Assembly (NCBI GenBank): GCA_025403435.1
Contig: CM046345.1
Span: forward strand, 18,532,809-18,596,808
Length of the DNA: 64,000 bases
Reading direction: 5' to 3'
Source: Artocarpus heterophyllus
Taxonomy: Eukaryota > Streptophyta > Magnoliopsida > Rosales > Moraceae
Positions 35,901 through 46,242 of this stretch are shown here, piece by piece. The position numbers and the translations under genes were made by a program. The stretch's first letter is position 1; every line of letters starts with the position of its first letter. Under the pieces are notes generated by a model that was given only the letters and a program-made list of their open reading frames with translations, made no database searches and was not told the DNA's origin.

Positions 35901-36858
35901 CGTTGGGGCGTTGTCATCGGTCAAATTATGGTTGACCAAGCAGTTTGACATGAAGGACTTAGGTGAGGCTAATTTTGTTCTCGGTATCCAGATCTTTCGG
36001 GATAGAAAGAACAAAATGATAGCTTTGTCTTAGGCCGGCTACATAGATAAAATTCTTAGGAGGTTTGCAATGCAGGATTCCAAGAAAGGTGGGCAACCAT
36101 CTAGGTCTGGAATTACTCCTTCTAAGAAAGACTCTCCACAGTCTTATGAAGAAAGAGAATACATGAAGAAGGTGCCTTATGCTTCGGCAGTAGGTAGTCT
36201 CATGTATGCCATGCTTTGCACACGACCGGATATTAGCTATGCGGTCGAGATTGTAAGTCTATTTTAGGCGGATCCAGGACCGAACCATTGGGTTACGGTA
36301 AAGCATATTTTCAAGTACCTGAGAAGGACTCGAGGGTATATGCTTGTGTATTCGGGTGAGGATTTAACTCCTCTAGGATACACTGATTCAGATTTTCAAT
36401 CCTGTCTGGATTCTAGGAAATCGACTTTGAGGTTTGTGTTTACTCTAGGAGGCGGTGCCATTAGTTGGAGAAGTGCGAAGCAAGATTGCACTTCGGATTC
36501 AACGATGGAGGCCGAGTATGTGGCGGCTAGTGATGCTTCGAAAGAAGCAGTGTGGCTCCGCAAGTTCCTTGGGGTTCTTGAGGTAGTTCCTGGTATGGAT
36601 AAGGCGGTATCACTGTACTGTGATAACAGTGTGGCAGTAGCTAATGCTGAGGAACCAAGATTTCACAAGAAGAGTAAGCATATTGATCGGAAGTATCATG
36701 TGATAAAGGACTTTGTTGAGGGCGGGCATGCCACGGTGTGCAAGATCGCGTCAGAGGACTATTTAGCTGATCCATTTACGAAGACACTTACTGGGAGAGT
36801 CTTCGAGAGGCATGTGGAAGCTATGAGGATGCGAAATTTGCTGTATTTACTCACTTAG
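32934..36858 (+). pseudogene. Copia-2 gag-pol polyprotein, broken
   Basis: Gag from ATG 32934 (MSKNALSSILDKNQL) with a Lys-rich stretch and the CCHC knuckle CFFCGKVGHIKKHC (about 33691-33732). Protease has WVIDSGATNHVC (about 33810, intact D-S-G). Integrase has LWHLRLGHINLNR (about 34233), FIDDYSRYGY (about 34480), LRSDRGGEY (about 34602) and NGIAERRNRT (about 34707). RT has KWIYKRKRG (about 35454) and LLYVDDILL (about 35865). RNase H has YTDSDFQSC (about 36379), STMEAEYVAASDAS (about 36499) and YCDNSVAV (about 36619). Stops are at 33120, 33213, 34701, 34791, 34794, 35355, 36031 and 36265; seven are TAG and one TGA. A deletion near 35656 removes the segment after MDVKTA and shifts the frame. 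Without these it would be close to full length. Confidence 0.94.
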
Positions 36859-36860
36859 TG

Positions 36861-36872
36861 CAAGTGGGAGAT
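36861..36872 (+). promoter_or_regulatory. Copia-2 polypurine tract
   Basis: CAAGTGGGAGAT immediately before the 3' LTR; the same tract is before the copia-4 LTR at 45336. Confidence 0.8.
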
Positions 36873-38904
36873 TGTTAGACATGTATGCCCTAAGGAGTAA
36901 AAATGTAATACGTTTTTGGAGACATTTTTATCAATAAAGAAGTTCTTCATTTATATATACCAAATCTTGTCCTCTTTACGTTCATATTTGTTGAATGTAT
37001 GATAAGCAAACAGTAGTCTGAGACTGTCAGTCTAAACCTTAAGAGTTGGGCATATGATGGACTGATTATGCGGAAGACACGATTCTTAAGGTGATGGTCT
37101 AAAACATATGATCCGCAATCGAGGGAATAAAGTTGGACGCTTTATTCATATAAAGATTGTTATGTTGTCTATATCCCTTTTGGGAGATGGTTTGTCTTGA
37201 CCATCGGAGTTGGACTCCGTGAATAGAAACATTGGCACGTTGTCATAGGTGACGATGTGTTGGATCGGGACATAAAGTGAATTGATTTGGATTAATAATT
37301 CTGTCTTGGCAAATCGATTCACTTTAGACAGTCATTTGTATTGTATCTTAATCCTGAGATGAATAGTAGGCCCATTATCTCGACTTGTGTCTTTTGATGT
37401 ACCAATGGGTGACTCCTATATCTCCATAGTGGTATGCATGCCGGTACATTGGAGGCATGACTCTTGATAGCGTAGACTTGTTATTCATAGATATGAAATC
37501 CATAGCTCCTCTTTAGGAGTAATGATATCCTCTTATATGCATTGTCCTGTAATTGAAAAACTGGAGCGCTCAACCATTTGGATACATAGGTGTAACCGAA
37601 TGGTATACTATCTTTGGATGGTAAGTTTTCTAATGGTGAGACAATGGAACGTAAGATAAAAATAATCGGGAAGGTAAGACAGAACTTGTCCTTAAGCCGA
37701 TTATGGATGATCATATGGGGATACGATACACTATGATATGTCATGGACACTTAGCTACATGAGCTTCGTAATTCTATAAAGTTCGAGAGTGCAGCTCCAA
37801 GCTTTTAGTGAAGTAGCGTTGGAGTTGATAATTGTGAAATGTATATCTGGGATATTGGGTTTCATAATTATCATGAGCTTGAACTTTATAGGTCCATTTT
37901 GGTCCCCTTTGCTAGCTCATAAAATCCTGTAACGACACGGCGTGCTTTTCCAATAATTGGTGACTTATGTTAGATTTATCGATTGGTTTAAAATTTGTAA
38001 GAATCAAATAATTCATGTCTGTTTATCGGTTGAATTAATTTTGTAAGAAATTAGTTCAAGATAAACTTGTTGAATTATTGCGATCATATAATTCTTATCT
38101 ATTTATTGGTTGTTTTAATTTTGGACAAATTAGAACAAGATAAACTTGTAGAATTATTGTGAATTGATTTATTTTCTTAGAGATTATCTTGATAAAGTTT
38201 GTTTTGATCAGATAACTTCTCTATTGGGTTATTTGAATCAAAACTGAGACTTTATCCTTTAGAATCTCGGGTGGAAAATAAAAGATTCGTGGAGATTTTT
38301 TCTCGGTAGTTCGGCCTGCCGGATGACGTGTTCGGCCTACCGAACTGGCCTGATCAGCCTGCCGATCAGAATATTCGGCCTACCGATCAGCGGAGATAAG
38401 ATTACGCGTTTCCACGCGGATCTTATCAGATATTGATCCGAACTTGATTCTGTTTCGAGTTTTTGAGACCTAATCTGATATGGACTGACCCCATGACCAA
38501 TAGGTATAAAAAGGGAATGAGTCTCATGATTTACTCAGATCAATTTGAGAGATTAAGAGTGATACTCTTCTAGTGAGCATCTGAAAACTCCCTGAGAGCT
38601 TTTGTTCACAAATCATGAGCACTAGCTTTGGGTTCTCTCTGTTGGTTGGAAGGAGAGTCACCGGTGGAAGAGTTGTACGTGTGAGCCCACACTCACTCTG
38701 GTTGTGGATAGAGAATAGCAAAGAAGGCCAGTTGGTTAAGGCTCTTCTGGAATGTTACTTCTCTACACAGGTTGCGGAGGTTCTTCGGCACACTGAGGTT
38801 AGTAAGATCTGTTTAATTTATACATATAACATGTCAAACTTGTGTTTTAGAAATTACTCTGATGGAAAATTTTTAAAATTCCGCTGGGCACTTTGTTTCC
38901 AACA
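36873..38904 (+). repeat. Copia-2 3' LTR
   Basis: 2032 bp, about 97% like 29236-31268 by eye. TATA box at 38505-38514. Followed by the GAAAT target duplication. Confidence 0.94.
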
Positions 38905-41900
38905 GAAATAAGCTGAAAAGCTTAATTGTTACAAATTGTGTTGCAACAAATGTTAAGACAAAAATACAGTTTAAGAAAAATACTGCATAATAATATAAAA
39001 AATTATATTGTATTAGAGTCATATAGTGTAAGGAAGTACACTAATAAAGTTAGGTAGTATGAAAATTATACTATAAAAGTAGTGCAGTATAGGAATTTGA
39101 CTATTTAAGGTTAAACAATACAAAAATTAGACTGTTTAAGTTAAAGCAATATAAGAATAATATTGTTTAGAGAATATAGATGAATATGGAATACTGTAAG
39201 AGTATAGGGAACATGTCAGCAGTATAAAAAAATACTATCAATATAAATTTGGATCGTACAAAGTTAGATAATATTAAAATTTCATCATATGATTGATGAA
39301 AATAAGTATAGGAGGTTTTAGAGCCTCATGAATTGTATGGAAAGGAATACTGGTAGTACAAGAAGAATACTGTCAGTATAAACTTAGATTGTATAAAAAA
39401 AGGAAACACTTTGAATAATTTGATTGGACCACCACATCACCTAATATGGTCCAATCCTTAAAGGCCATGTTAGGTAAGTATGATTAAGTGGTGACTCACC
39501 ACTTTAATTCAAATGGGAAAAGCTTCCATAAAAGCTTAGAAAAACCTTTTTTTTCCCTTCATTTTCCCCCACCATCCACGTCTACCTTGGTCTTCTTTCT
39601 CTCCAAAATTTTCTCAAGCAAACTTTTCACAAGGTTTCACTTTCAAGCAAGTTTCAAGTTCAAGTTCAAGGTTTTTCAAACCTTAAGGTAAGAAACCTAA
39701 ACTTTTCCCTAAGCTTTTCTAGGTTTTTGTTCAAGTTTTTGATGTAACTTTTATGCTATGAAGTGGATTCTAATCAAGGGAATTTGGAAGCTCTCAAGTG
39801 CTAAAAGGTGGGGACAAACACTTGGGAATGATTAGGTAATATTTTAGCCTTACAAGTTATGTTAAAGTTTGTATTCTCTTATGCATGCCAAGTGTTTGAT
39901 GATATGATTTGAGCTATGGCATGTAAATGGACCTTAAGGCATGATTGTTTTATGGTTTATGATGATGGAGATGATGAAAGAAAGAAAGAAAGTAGGGATT
40001 TTGCATTTAAAAATGGAAAATTGAAAAAATTGCAAAGTTTAGCTAGTTTTCAAGAAGTGATGGTCTAGAGGGCCTTAGAGGCCAATTTATGTTCCAAGCA
40101 AGGTCTGGAAATTGTCAACACAATGAGAGAAACAACTTTTGTGAACAAAGTTTTGTGGAATTCCAAAAGGACTAAATTGTAAAGTGTTATGAAAGTTCTA
40201 CATATTTAAAAATCAGCCAAAAAGTCTTCCTAAAAGTTAGAATTTCAAGAAAGTTAAAACATAAAAGTTGTAGAATTCATCGAAACTGTTAAGACTACAT
40301 TAATAGTTTTCCAAAAATTCTGCTCGGCTTAGGAGCTATAAATTTTATGAAATTTTAAGCACAAAATTTTAAGAAATGGAAATGTTATGAAATGTATTGA
40401 ATTTGACCATTGTGCTTTTGTAAGTTTTATTCCCTATGAAAAACTAAACGTTTTGGTATAAAGTGGTCGCTTTTGGTTTCAAGGGCAAAAATGTAAATAT
40501 TTTTGTGTTTCGGACCAAAATCGTAGAATCGTGTAAAATCTAGGTTTTTACCTAGAAATGTTGAGTTCTTGCACTACCGTAGTCAGTGAGTAATCATAGA
40601 TACTACGTTTTAAAAGATTCATAGTTCAGTCAAGGAAAGAATGAAAGAAAAAGTTAAGGGCAAAATGGTCATTTTACGAAAAAGGCCAAAACGGACCCAA
40701 AATGCTCGATATCAAAAAACACCCTTAGCTGGAATTTTTTTGTAATACATATGTAATAGAATAGTAAAGTTAAGCAATGAGTTTTATAAAGTTACAAAGT
40801 TGACGAAAAACCCGTTAAGAGTAAAAACGTTATTTTTAAGATAAACTGCTAAAATGGAGTTGAGCACTTTGAATTAATATAACGTTCTTAGAAGAAAAAT
40901 GTTTCATAATACATTAAGTAACGAAACCATAGTGAGACAAGAAGTTTAACTAAGGGACGCTTAAGAACAAAGATAACCCGGTAGGTTACAAAGTTAAGTA
41001 AAGAATGAGGTAACCCGATGGGTTACCAAGCTAAGTAAAAAGAGTGATAACCCAATGGGTTATAGAGTTAAGTAAAAGGTACAGTAACATGGTGGGTTAC
41101 AAAGTTAAAAGCAACTGGGTACAAAGTAAAGAGAAGGGTAAACCGATAGTATACCAAGTTAAATAAAAAGGAATGAATGTTTAATGTTTAAGTTATGTCA
41201 TCAATCCAGTAGATTGATAATAAGAAAAGTTAACTAATAAGTTGGTTATCATTTGATCAGGACACAAAAACCAAGTAATGAAAGGAAAAGGAACGAAATA
41301 GAGAACGCTAAAGCATTGTCCAGGTAAGTTCAAATCTTACCTATAGCATGAAGTAAATGATTTTTAAATATTTATGTATATGTTTATAAATGAGTTTGCT
41401 ACTTTTATGCAAGTTTCTTTTAAAGTATGTTAGTATTTGTTATGCAAAAAGTTTTCAAAAGAAGATTTGCAATGCATTTGCAATTACTATGTTTAAAGTG
41501 TATTAGCTTTTGATATGCACAACGTTTTTAAAAGTTCAAGGTATGATTTTCAATGTATTAAAAGTATGTTTTCATGTGTTATGCATATGATTTAAAGTTT
41601 AAGTTATGATATGGAACATGTTTGCATTTGCCAAGCTAAATATTTAGAATGCTAAGTTATAACACTATAAAGTGTCAGCATTTGTTATGCTCACCAAGTT
41701 AAAAAAGAAGGTAAGAGTAAAGATAATAAATAGAAAGTGTCGTACCAGCCTCCTTATTATGAGGTACTGAAAGTAAAGTTAAAGTTGTGACCTCCTAGAT
41801 GTGAGGTACACAAGTAAAGTTAAAGTTTGACCTCCTAGATGTGAGTTACATGACCTCAATGTTCGATAGTCTCGAGTCTTCCGGAAGGGAAGCATCATGC

Positions 41901-42885
41901 TTATGATCTCATGATTAATGATGTTGGTACGAACACTAAAGTAAGATAAAGAAAGATAAGGAACAAAGATAGAAAGTTAAAGTAAAAAAAAATGTTCATA
42001 AAACGCTCATAATTGAAAGTTCATAATTAAGCATAAATGGAAACATGCATTTTGCTTTTGATTGTTTTCCTTATTGTGGAATATTTATATTTTATGGAAA
42101 ACATTCTGAGAAATGTTTTATGCTAAATTTTTATGAAAAACATTTTCATGTTTTCAAGAAAAGGTTTATGAATGATGTTTTAAGAAAAACATTCAAGAAA
42201 TATTTTACAAAAAATGTTTATGCAAAATGTTTCAGAGTTGTTTTATGAAAATAATGTTTTCCAAAATGTTTATGAAAAACGTTTTAAGAGAAAGGTTTTT
42301 ATGAGAAAAGTTTTAAAGCATGTTTAAATGATATGTGAGATTACGTTTAAACTTACTGAACGTAAGCTCATAAAAAGTTCCTTCATGCTATAAGTAGTAC
42401 TAAGGGTGACTAGTAGGACATGTGTAAAGAGCTCGGTGCTACGGAAGATAGTTGCGAAGATTTGGGTATGGATACTACCACAGTAAATTTTTGCTCTACA
42501 AAGAAGAGGTTTTCCCACTATTTGATACAATGTTTTCAAAGTTGAAAAAAGTCAAAGTATTAAGAAATGTTTTTAAAGTTTTAAGATACATTTTATGAAC
42601 TATTTTATATAATTATAAAGTGAAGTTTAAAGCTTTGATTTAATAAATGTTTTTTATTAAGTTCTAAGAAACGATTTGAAATGGTTTTAAAGGCAAGTGT
42701 TGAGTGAGGTTTCAACTTGAATGGCGACAGAAGTCCCAACAATTTTAAGTATGTTTTTCAAGGATGTTAAAAGTAAAAGAGAAAAAATTTTAACTCAGTA
42801 TTTTTCTTACTAAGTAAGTAAGATTAATGTTTAAGAACGATGTTTAAGAAAGTTAAGTAACTATCTGAAAAGGTGGGTCATCATA
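38905..42885 (+). repeat. Right part of the solo gypsy LTR
   Basis: Non-coding. It begins with a strand of TACTGT/ATACTATAA-like words (38990-39400). A pyrimidine-rich patch with short A-rich words (39540-39690) and a palindromic tandem array (40972-41167) follow. A region rich in TTTATGAAAAACGTTTT-like words is at 42040-42310. No gene seen. Confidence 0.55.
40972..41167. repeat. Tandem array of GTAACCCGATGGGTTAC palindromes
   Basis: Five to six degenerate units of about 37 bp. Each has a palindromic core (ATAACCCGGTAGGTTAC, GTAACCCGATGGGTTAC, ATAACCCAATGGGTTAT, GTAACATGGTGGGTTAC, GTAAACCGATAGTATAC) followed by a AAAGTTAAGTAAA spacer. It sits inside the solo LTR. Confidence 0.85.
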
Positions 42886-44035
42886 GATACTATTTTTGAA
42901 TAAGGACTTATGCATAAGTCCCTTCCTCAGAGCCTCATATGTTATTCTGTCCTCCAAATCCAAGATCTTTGAGATGGCTTGCTAAACCTTTTAAGGTAAG
43001 CCTGTAGCGATTCCCCTGGACTTTGAATCACCGAGCAAAGGTCTTTAGTCATTTTGCCTCTCTTAATGTTTATAGAGTAGGCTTTAAGAAGGAATATGCT
43101 AACTCTTTGAAGCTATCAATTGTTCTAGCGGGTGAGTTGCTAAACCCTTAGAGGGACAATCCTTACAAACTTTATGCGAATAGCTTACACATCATCTCAT
43201 CCAATATCGAGTTTGGGATGTTGGCCACGTTGACAACATTCTTGTTTTGGAGAAGGTTATCTTTTGGGTTCATGGTTCCATCGAAACGAGTGAACATGAG
43301 GTTTCCATACTTGGGAGGAACGAAAGAAGTAATCCTCCTTATAAAAGATGTCTCGTGTATGTTCTTTGAGATGTCATCGAGTGCAGGTGTCTTGCTTGTG
43401 GCTTTGGTAAATTCCTGTTCGATCTTCTCCTCGGCCATTCTAGTATTCTAATCAAGCATATCTCTCGTCATTTGTTTGATGGCCTCTGTAATTAACAACG
43501 CTGGCATTTATACAATTTTTGCTTATATTGTTTGCCCGATCTTTTTGCTCTGCCTCCTGAATGTTTTTGGATTTTCTCTACTAATCGTTCATACCTACCA
43601 CTATCATTGTTGGTGCTAATGTTGTAGTTATAGTTGTAGTTGTCGGTGTAGGTGCTGAGTTCGTGTACAGTACTTGCATCCTTCATTGGGGCTATAGGAA
43701 GGTTGTAGCCTGGTTGAAGGTGGTGTATGGTATTATCATTGTGTTGCTATCATTTTTGGGAATGTCAAATACCCATAATATTGGTAGTAATATAAGTAGG
43801 CTGAAAGTTAAGAATTGTGGTAACTGATCTAGCTCTTGAAAGTAGTGTTCTCACTACTGAGTTGGTCAAGTCGTCTATCGCGTTCATAAGAACAAGCTGC
43901 CTACTCATGGAGCAACTTTTTTAACATTTCCACCTCGGTAGCAAGAATCTCCATCTGTTGGTTTCCTTGAGACCTGGTCTATGCTTCCTCATTCTACATG
44001 TTAGGTACATTTTTGTTATCTATGCTATTTGCCAT
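42886..44035 (-). pseudogene. Gypsy gag, N-terminal half
   Basis: ATG at 44035 (MANSIDNKNVPNM) is followed by a likely coiled-coil stretch (QQMEILATEVEMLKKLLHE, about 43960-43900). Further on is the conserved block ending in PPKYGNLMFTRFDGTMNPKD (about 43340-43250) and ILDEMMCKLFA (to 43172), which matches the F..P....YDG..DP pattern of plant gypsy gag. The segment near 42970-42900 reads LDLEDRITYEALRKGLMHKS and then breaks at the solo-LTR insertion. Stops and frameshifts are present. It continues at 29077-28600. Confidence 0.82.
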
Positions 44036-44078
44036 ATTTGATACTGAAGGTCAAGATCCTCAAGTTGGCAATCTAAAG

Positions 44079-44101
44079 GCCCCATAGTGGGCATCAAACT
44101 A
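44079..44101 (-). promoter_or_regulatory. Gypsy primer-site region
   Basis: On the minus strand the base run after the LTR end reads TTTGATGCCCACTATGGGGC. It looks like a decayed TTTGGCGCCCACCGTGGGGC, the common sequence just inside the 5' LTR of Tat/Ogre-type elements. Confidence 0.55.
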
Positions 44102-44921
44102 TGGATATTGGATCTACAATTAAATGTAAACGGGTTAGTATCCAATTTAATATTTGTTGTTTACAAAGTTAGGCCCTTAAATCACCATTATTATGATCTA
44201 TTTGGCATTCAAGAATTGAATTGAAATAATGACAGAATAAAACTTAAGTCAATAATGTAAATAACCAAACAATACAGCAAAATAAACGATACCATACATA
44301 GAGATTTATAATGGTTCACGCTATAATAAGAGTTATGTTTAGTTTTCTTCATTATGAATGAATGGATTGAGTACAAATTACAAAGTGTTTTGAAGAAATG
44401 ATATTACAATGAGAAAGTATTTTGGTAGAGTTTCTATGGATTTCTTCGTCTCTCCCCAATGAAGTTACTAGTGCCCTTTATATCAAGCGTAGCGTGAGAT
44501 CGTGGCCCCAAAGCGATGGAACAAGTAGGCGTAGTAATGCATGTAGTCATTGGACACGTGTCGATTTGTGATAGGGCATAAAAATTGTGTTTCTTCCTAT
44601 GTCTTATTTCATGGCTTAGCATGTATTTTCTTGTAACTGCTAGGTTTCGTACATCGATTCCATCAAACCAATACTTAGCAAATTTGCAACGATGAGGAAT
44701 GGTTAGATTTACATGAAAAAACGAGTAGAATTGTAATCGAACCATAACCATCGAATGAATTGATGCCTCAACTCAATTGAATATCGAGCAAGTGATGCTT
44801 TCCATATCAATGTCTCGAATCAAGCACTCTTGTTGGGCTCAATTCGTTTTGACTGTAATTGAAATCCCTCATTTTGGGCCTTTATTGAATAATTTGGGCT
44901 TGACCAAATCGTACCCCAACA
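44102..44921 (-). repeat. Gypsy 5' LTR (Tat/Ogre-like)
   Basis: 820 bp. On the minus strand starts TGTTGGGGTACGATTTGG and ends GATCCAATATCCA. Lies between copia RNase H sequence on its right and its own primer region on its left. No second copy was found in the window, consistent with loss of the element's 3' end. Confidence 0.7.
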
Positions 44922-45334
44922 AGTAGTTATTTGGAAGAGTGTGAAACAAAAGTGTGATTCTAACTCAACAATAAAGGGTGAATATGTAGCTGTTTGTGAA
45001 GCATCGATAGAAACAATTTGGCAACAAAAATTGTTCACGGATTTGGAAGTTGTTTTAGACATAGATAAGCCGATTAAACTATATTGTGACAACAACGTAG
45101 TAGTTGCAAACATTAAAGAATCAATAAACCATAAGGGCACAAGGCATACAAAGAGGACATATTATCTTGCACACAAGATTTCTTATAGAGGATACGTGAT
45201 TGTGTTGAAGATCACATCGTAAGACAAACTAACAGATACGTTCACAAAGACTTTGCCCATCGAAGTTTTCAAGAAGCATCTGGATGGTTATGGATTAAGA
45301 GGTATGTCTCATCTGCTTTCAGGCAAGTGGGAGA
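44922..45334 (+). pseudogene. Copia-4 RNase H, C-terminal part
   Basis: Frame from about 44922 reads VIWKSVKQKC, STIKGEYVAVCEAS, then IKLYCDNNVVVANIKES, with a stop at 45220 and continuing as DKLTDTFTKTLPIEVFKKHL. This is the C-terminal half of a copia RNase H, starting at the W-(K/R)-S-x-K-Q position. The upstream part is missing because the gypsy LTR was inserted there and the flank on the far side is not in the window. It ends with the tract AAGTGGGAGAT before the LTR. It differs from copia-1 and copia-2, so it is a third family. Confidence 0.85.
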
Positions 45335-45335
45335 T

Positions 45336-45721
45336 TGTTAGGATAGATGCTCTTAAATAATATAGAGAGACACTTGTGAGTCTTAGAGAGACTGAGAATA
45401 CTATGTAGAAATACCCTTATATAAGCGTGTAGAGCGAGAAAGAAAGAGAAAAAGTGTTCTTTTATTCCCAGTCCTACTTTGCTTATGTGTTGAGATTAGC
45501 GAGAGACTAAATGATAGTTGAGTGATTCCTTTAAAAACCATATTGCTTCAATGCCCACCCGTTCACCCATCTGGTGCCAAGGATTAGGTGCGAAAGATGG
45601 TGGTTTTGTCTTTAAGAGAACATCCTTTGCTATTTGTTTAATTCCAGTTCACCTTTGTTTATTCCGATAAGCAAAGTTATATATATATTTACATAAGCAT
45701 AAATAAATATAATCCATAACA
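45336..45721 (+). repeat. Copia-4 3' LTR
   Basis: 386 bp. Starts TGTTAGGAT and ends ATCCATAACA, near-perfect inverted ends. Preceded by a purine tract. Contains a transcript-like GAGAGACACTTG patch. A copia LTR of ordinary size. Confidence 0.75.
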
Positions 45722-46141
45722 TGTTACAAAAGTTTTAAGAAAATTTTGGTTATACACAATCTATACCATAACCATATGTCCGCTATTTTTGTAAAAATCT
45801 TCTATCAAAACCAACATGTTATTTATTTAACCTTATCTACATAGCCGTTTCTTAAAAACTTAAACATATACTTATTAAGATTACTTAAATTTGCGGTACA
45901 TTTAATTAAATAAACTAAAAAACTTATCGGTTAATTTTAATTGAATTGCTCTTATCTTTGTTGCAACATAAACTATGACATGTGTTTCAACATGTCAATC
46001 TTAAGATTATATGGACTGAGATGACACAACTACAACCTCGACCATCAAAATATGCAAACCTGGTTTCAACAATCCTATACATACAAATTTAAAAAGTCTT
46101 AACTAGCAAAACTAAGTGTGAAATAAAATATGCACAGTATT
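45722..46141. other. AT-rich intergenic DNA
   Basis: No open frame or repeat end recognised. Confidence 0.45.
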
Positions 46142-46242
46142 TGTTAGACATGGTGTCCTAAGGAGTAAAATATTGTAATAAGTTTTTTTGAGACATTTTA
46201 TCAATAAAGAATTTATTTATTATTCATATACCAAATGTTGTC
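46142..46242 (+). repeat. Orphan first 100 bases of a copia-2-type LTR
   Basis: TGTTAGACATGGTGTCCTAA, then AAGGAGTAAAATA and TTATCAATAAAGAATTTA, match the start of the copia-2 LTR (29236-29336) with several small differences. After about 46242 the match ends. It is a truncated relative with no internal part. Confidence 0.75.

Larger units (their letters stand above)
29236..38904 (+). mobile_element. Copia-2: complete Ty1/copia element with 2-kb LTRs
   Basis: 9.67 kb. LTRs at 29236-31268 and 36873-38904 start TGTTAGACATG and end TTCCAACA; a perfect 5-bp target duplication GAAAT flanks them (29231-29235, 38905-38909). Primer site, leader, gag-pol and purine tract are in the expected order. The LTRs differ at about 2-3% of positions over the first 600 bases by eye, so this is the youngest large insertion here. 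It lies inside the solo LTR, which lies inside the gypsy element. The coding region has eight premature stops and one frameshifting deletion, so it is non-autonomous now. Confidence 0.95.
29078..42885 (+). mobile_element. Solo gypsy LTR (about 4.1 kb) split by copia-2
   Basis: Starts TGTAACACCTAAG at 29078 and ends near 42885 with GGTGGGTCATCATA, a decayed form of the usual GGTCGTTACA-type end. The gypsy gag reading frame flanks it on both sides; candidate target duplications are TGTAC (29073-29077) and GATAC (42886-42890), only 3 of 5 matching. Excluding copia-2 (29236-38904) about 4.1 kb remains, with no gag or pol. It has a pyrimidine-rich leader-like patch (39545-39610) and AGGTAAG words. 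This fits a solo LTR of the long Tekay/Del class in plus orientation. Confidence 0.6.
23640..44921 (-). mobile_element. Tat/Ogre-like Ty3/gypsy element, minus strand, broken by nested insertions
   Basis: Reading from right to left: 5' LTR (44102-44921), primer-site region (44079-44101), gag (44035-42886, then 29077-28600), CACTA insertion, protease, RT, RNase H and integrase (down to about 23650). Integrase after RNase H defines gypsy. The gag resumes in protein sense across the 29078-42885 insertion (KGLMHKSLF before, EYPQMI..EALNRAKG after). It also continues across the CACTA insertion. The 3' part of integrase and the 3' LTR were not found, so the left end is truncated or overwritten near 23640. 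Confidence 0.8.

Noticed and set aside
40972..41167. CRISPR-like array of palindromic repeats
   Set aside because: Units are degenerate, the spacers are similar to each other, it lies in a plant LTR, and no cas-like gene is present.
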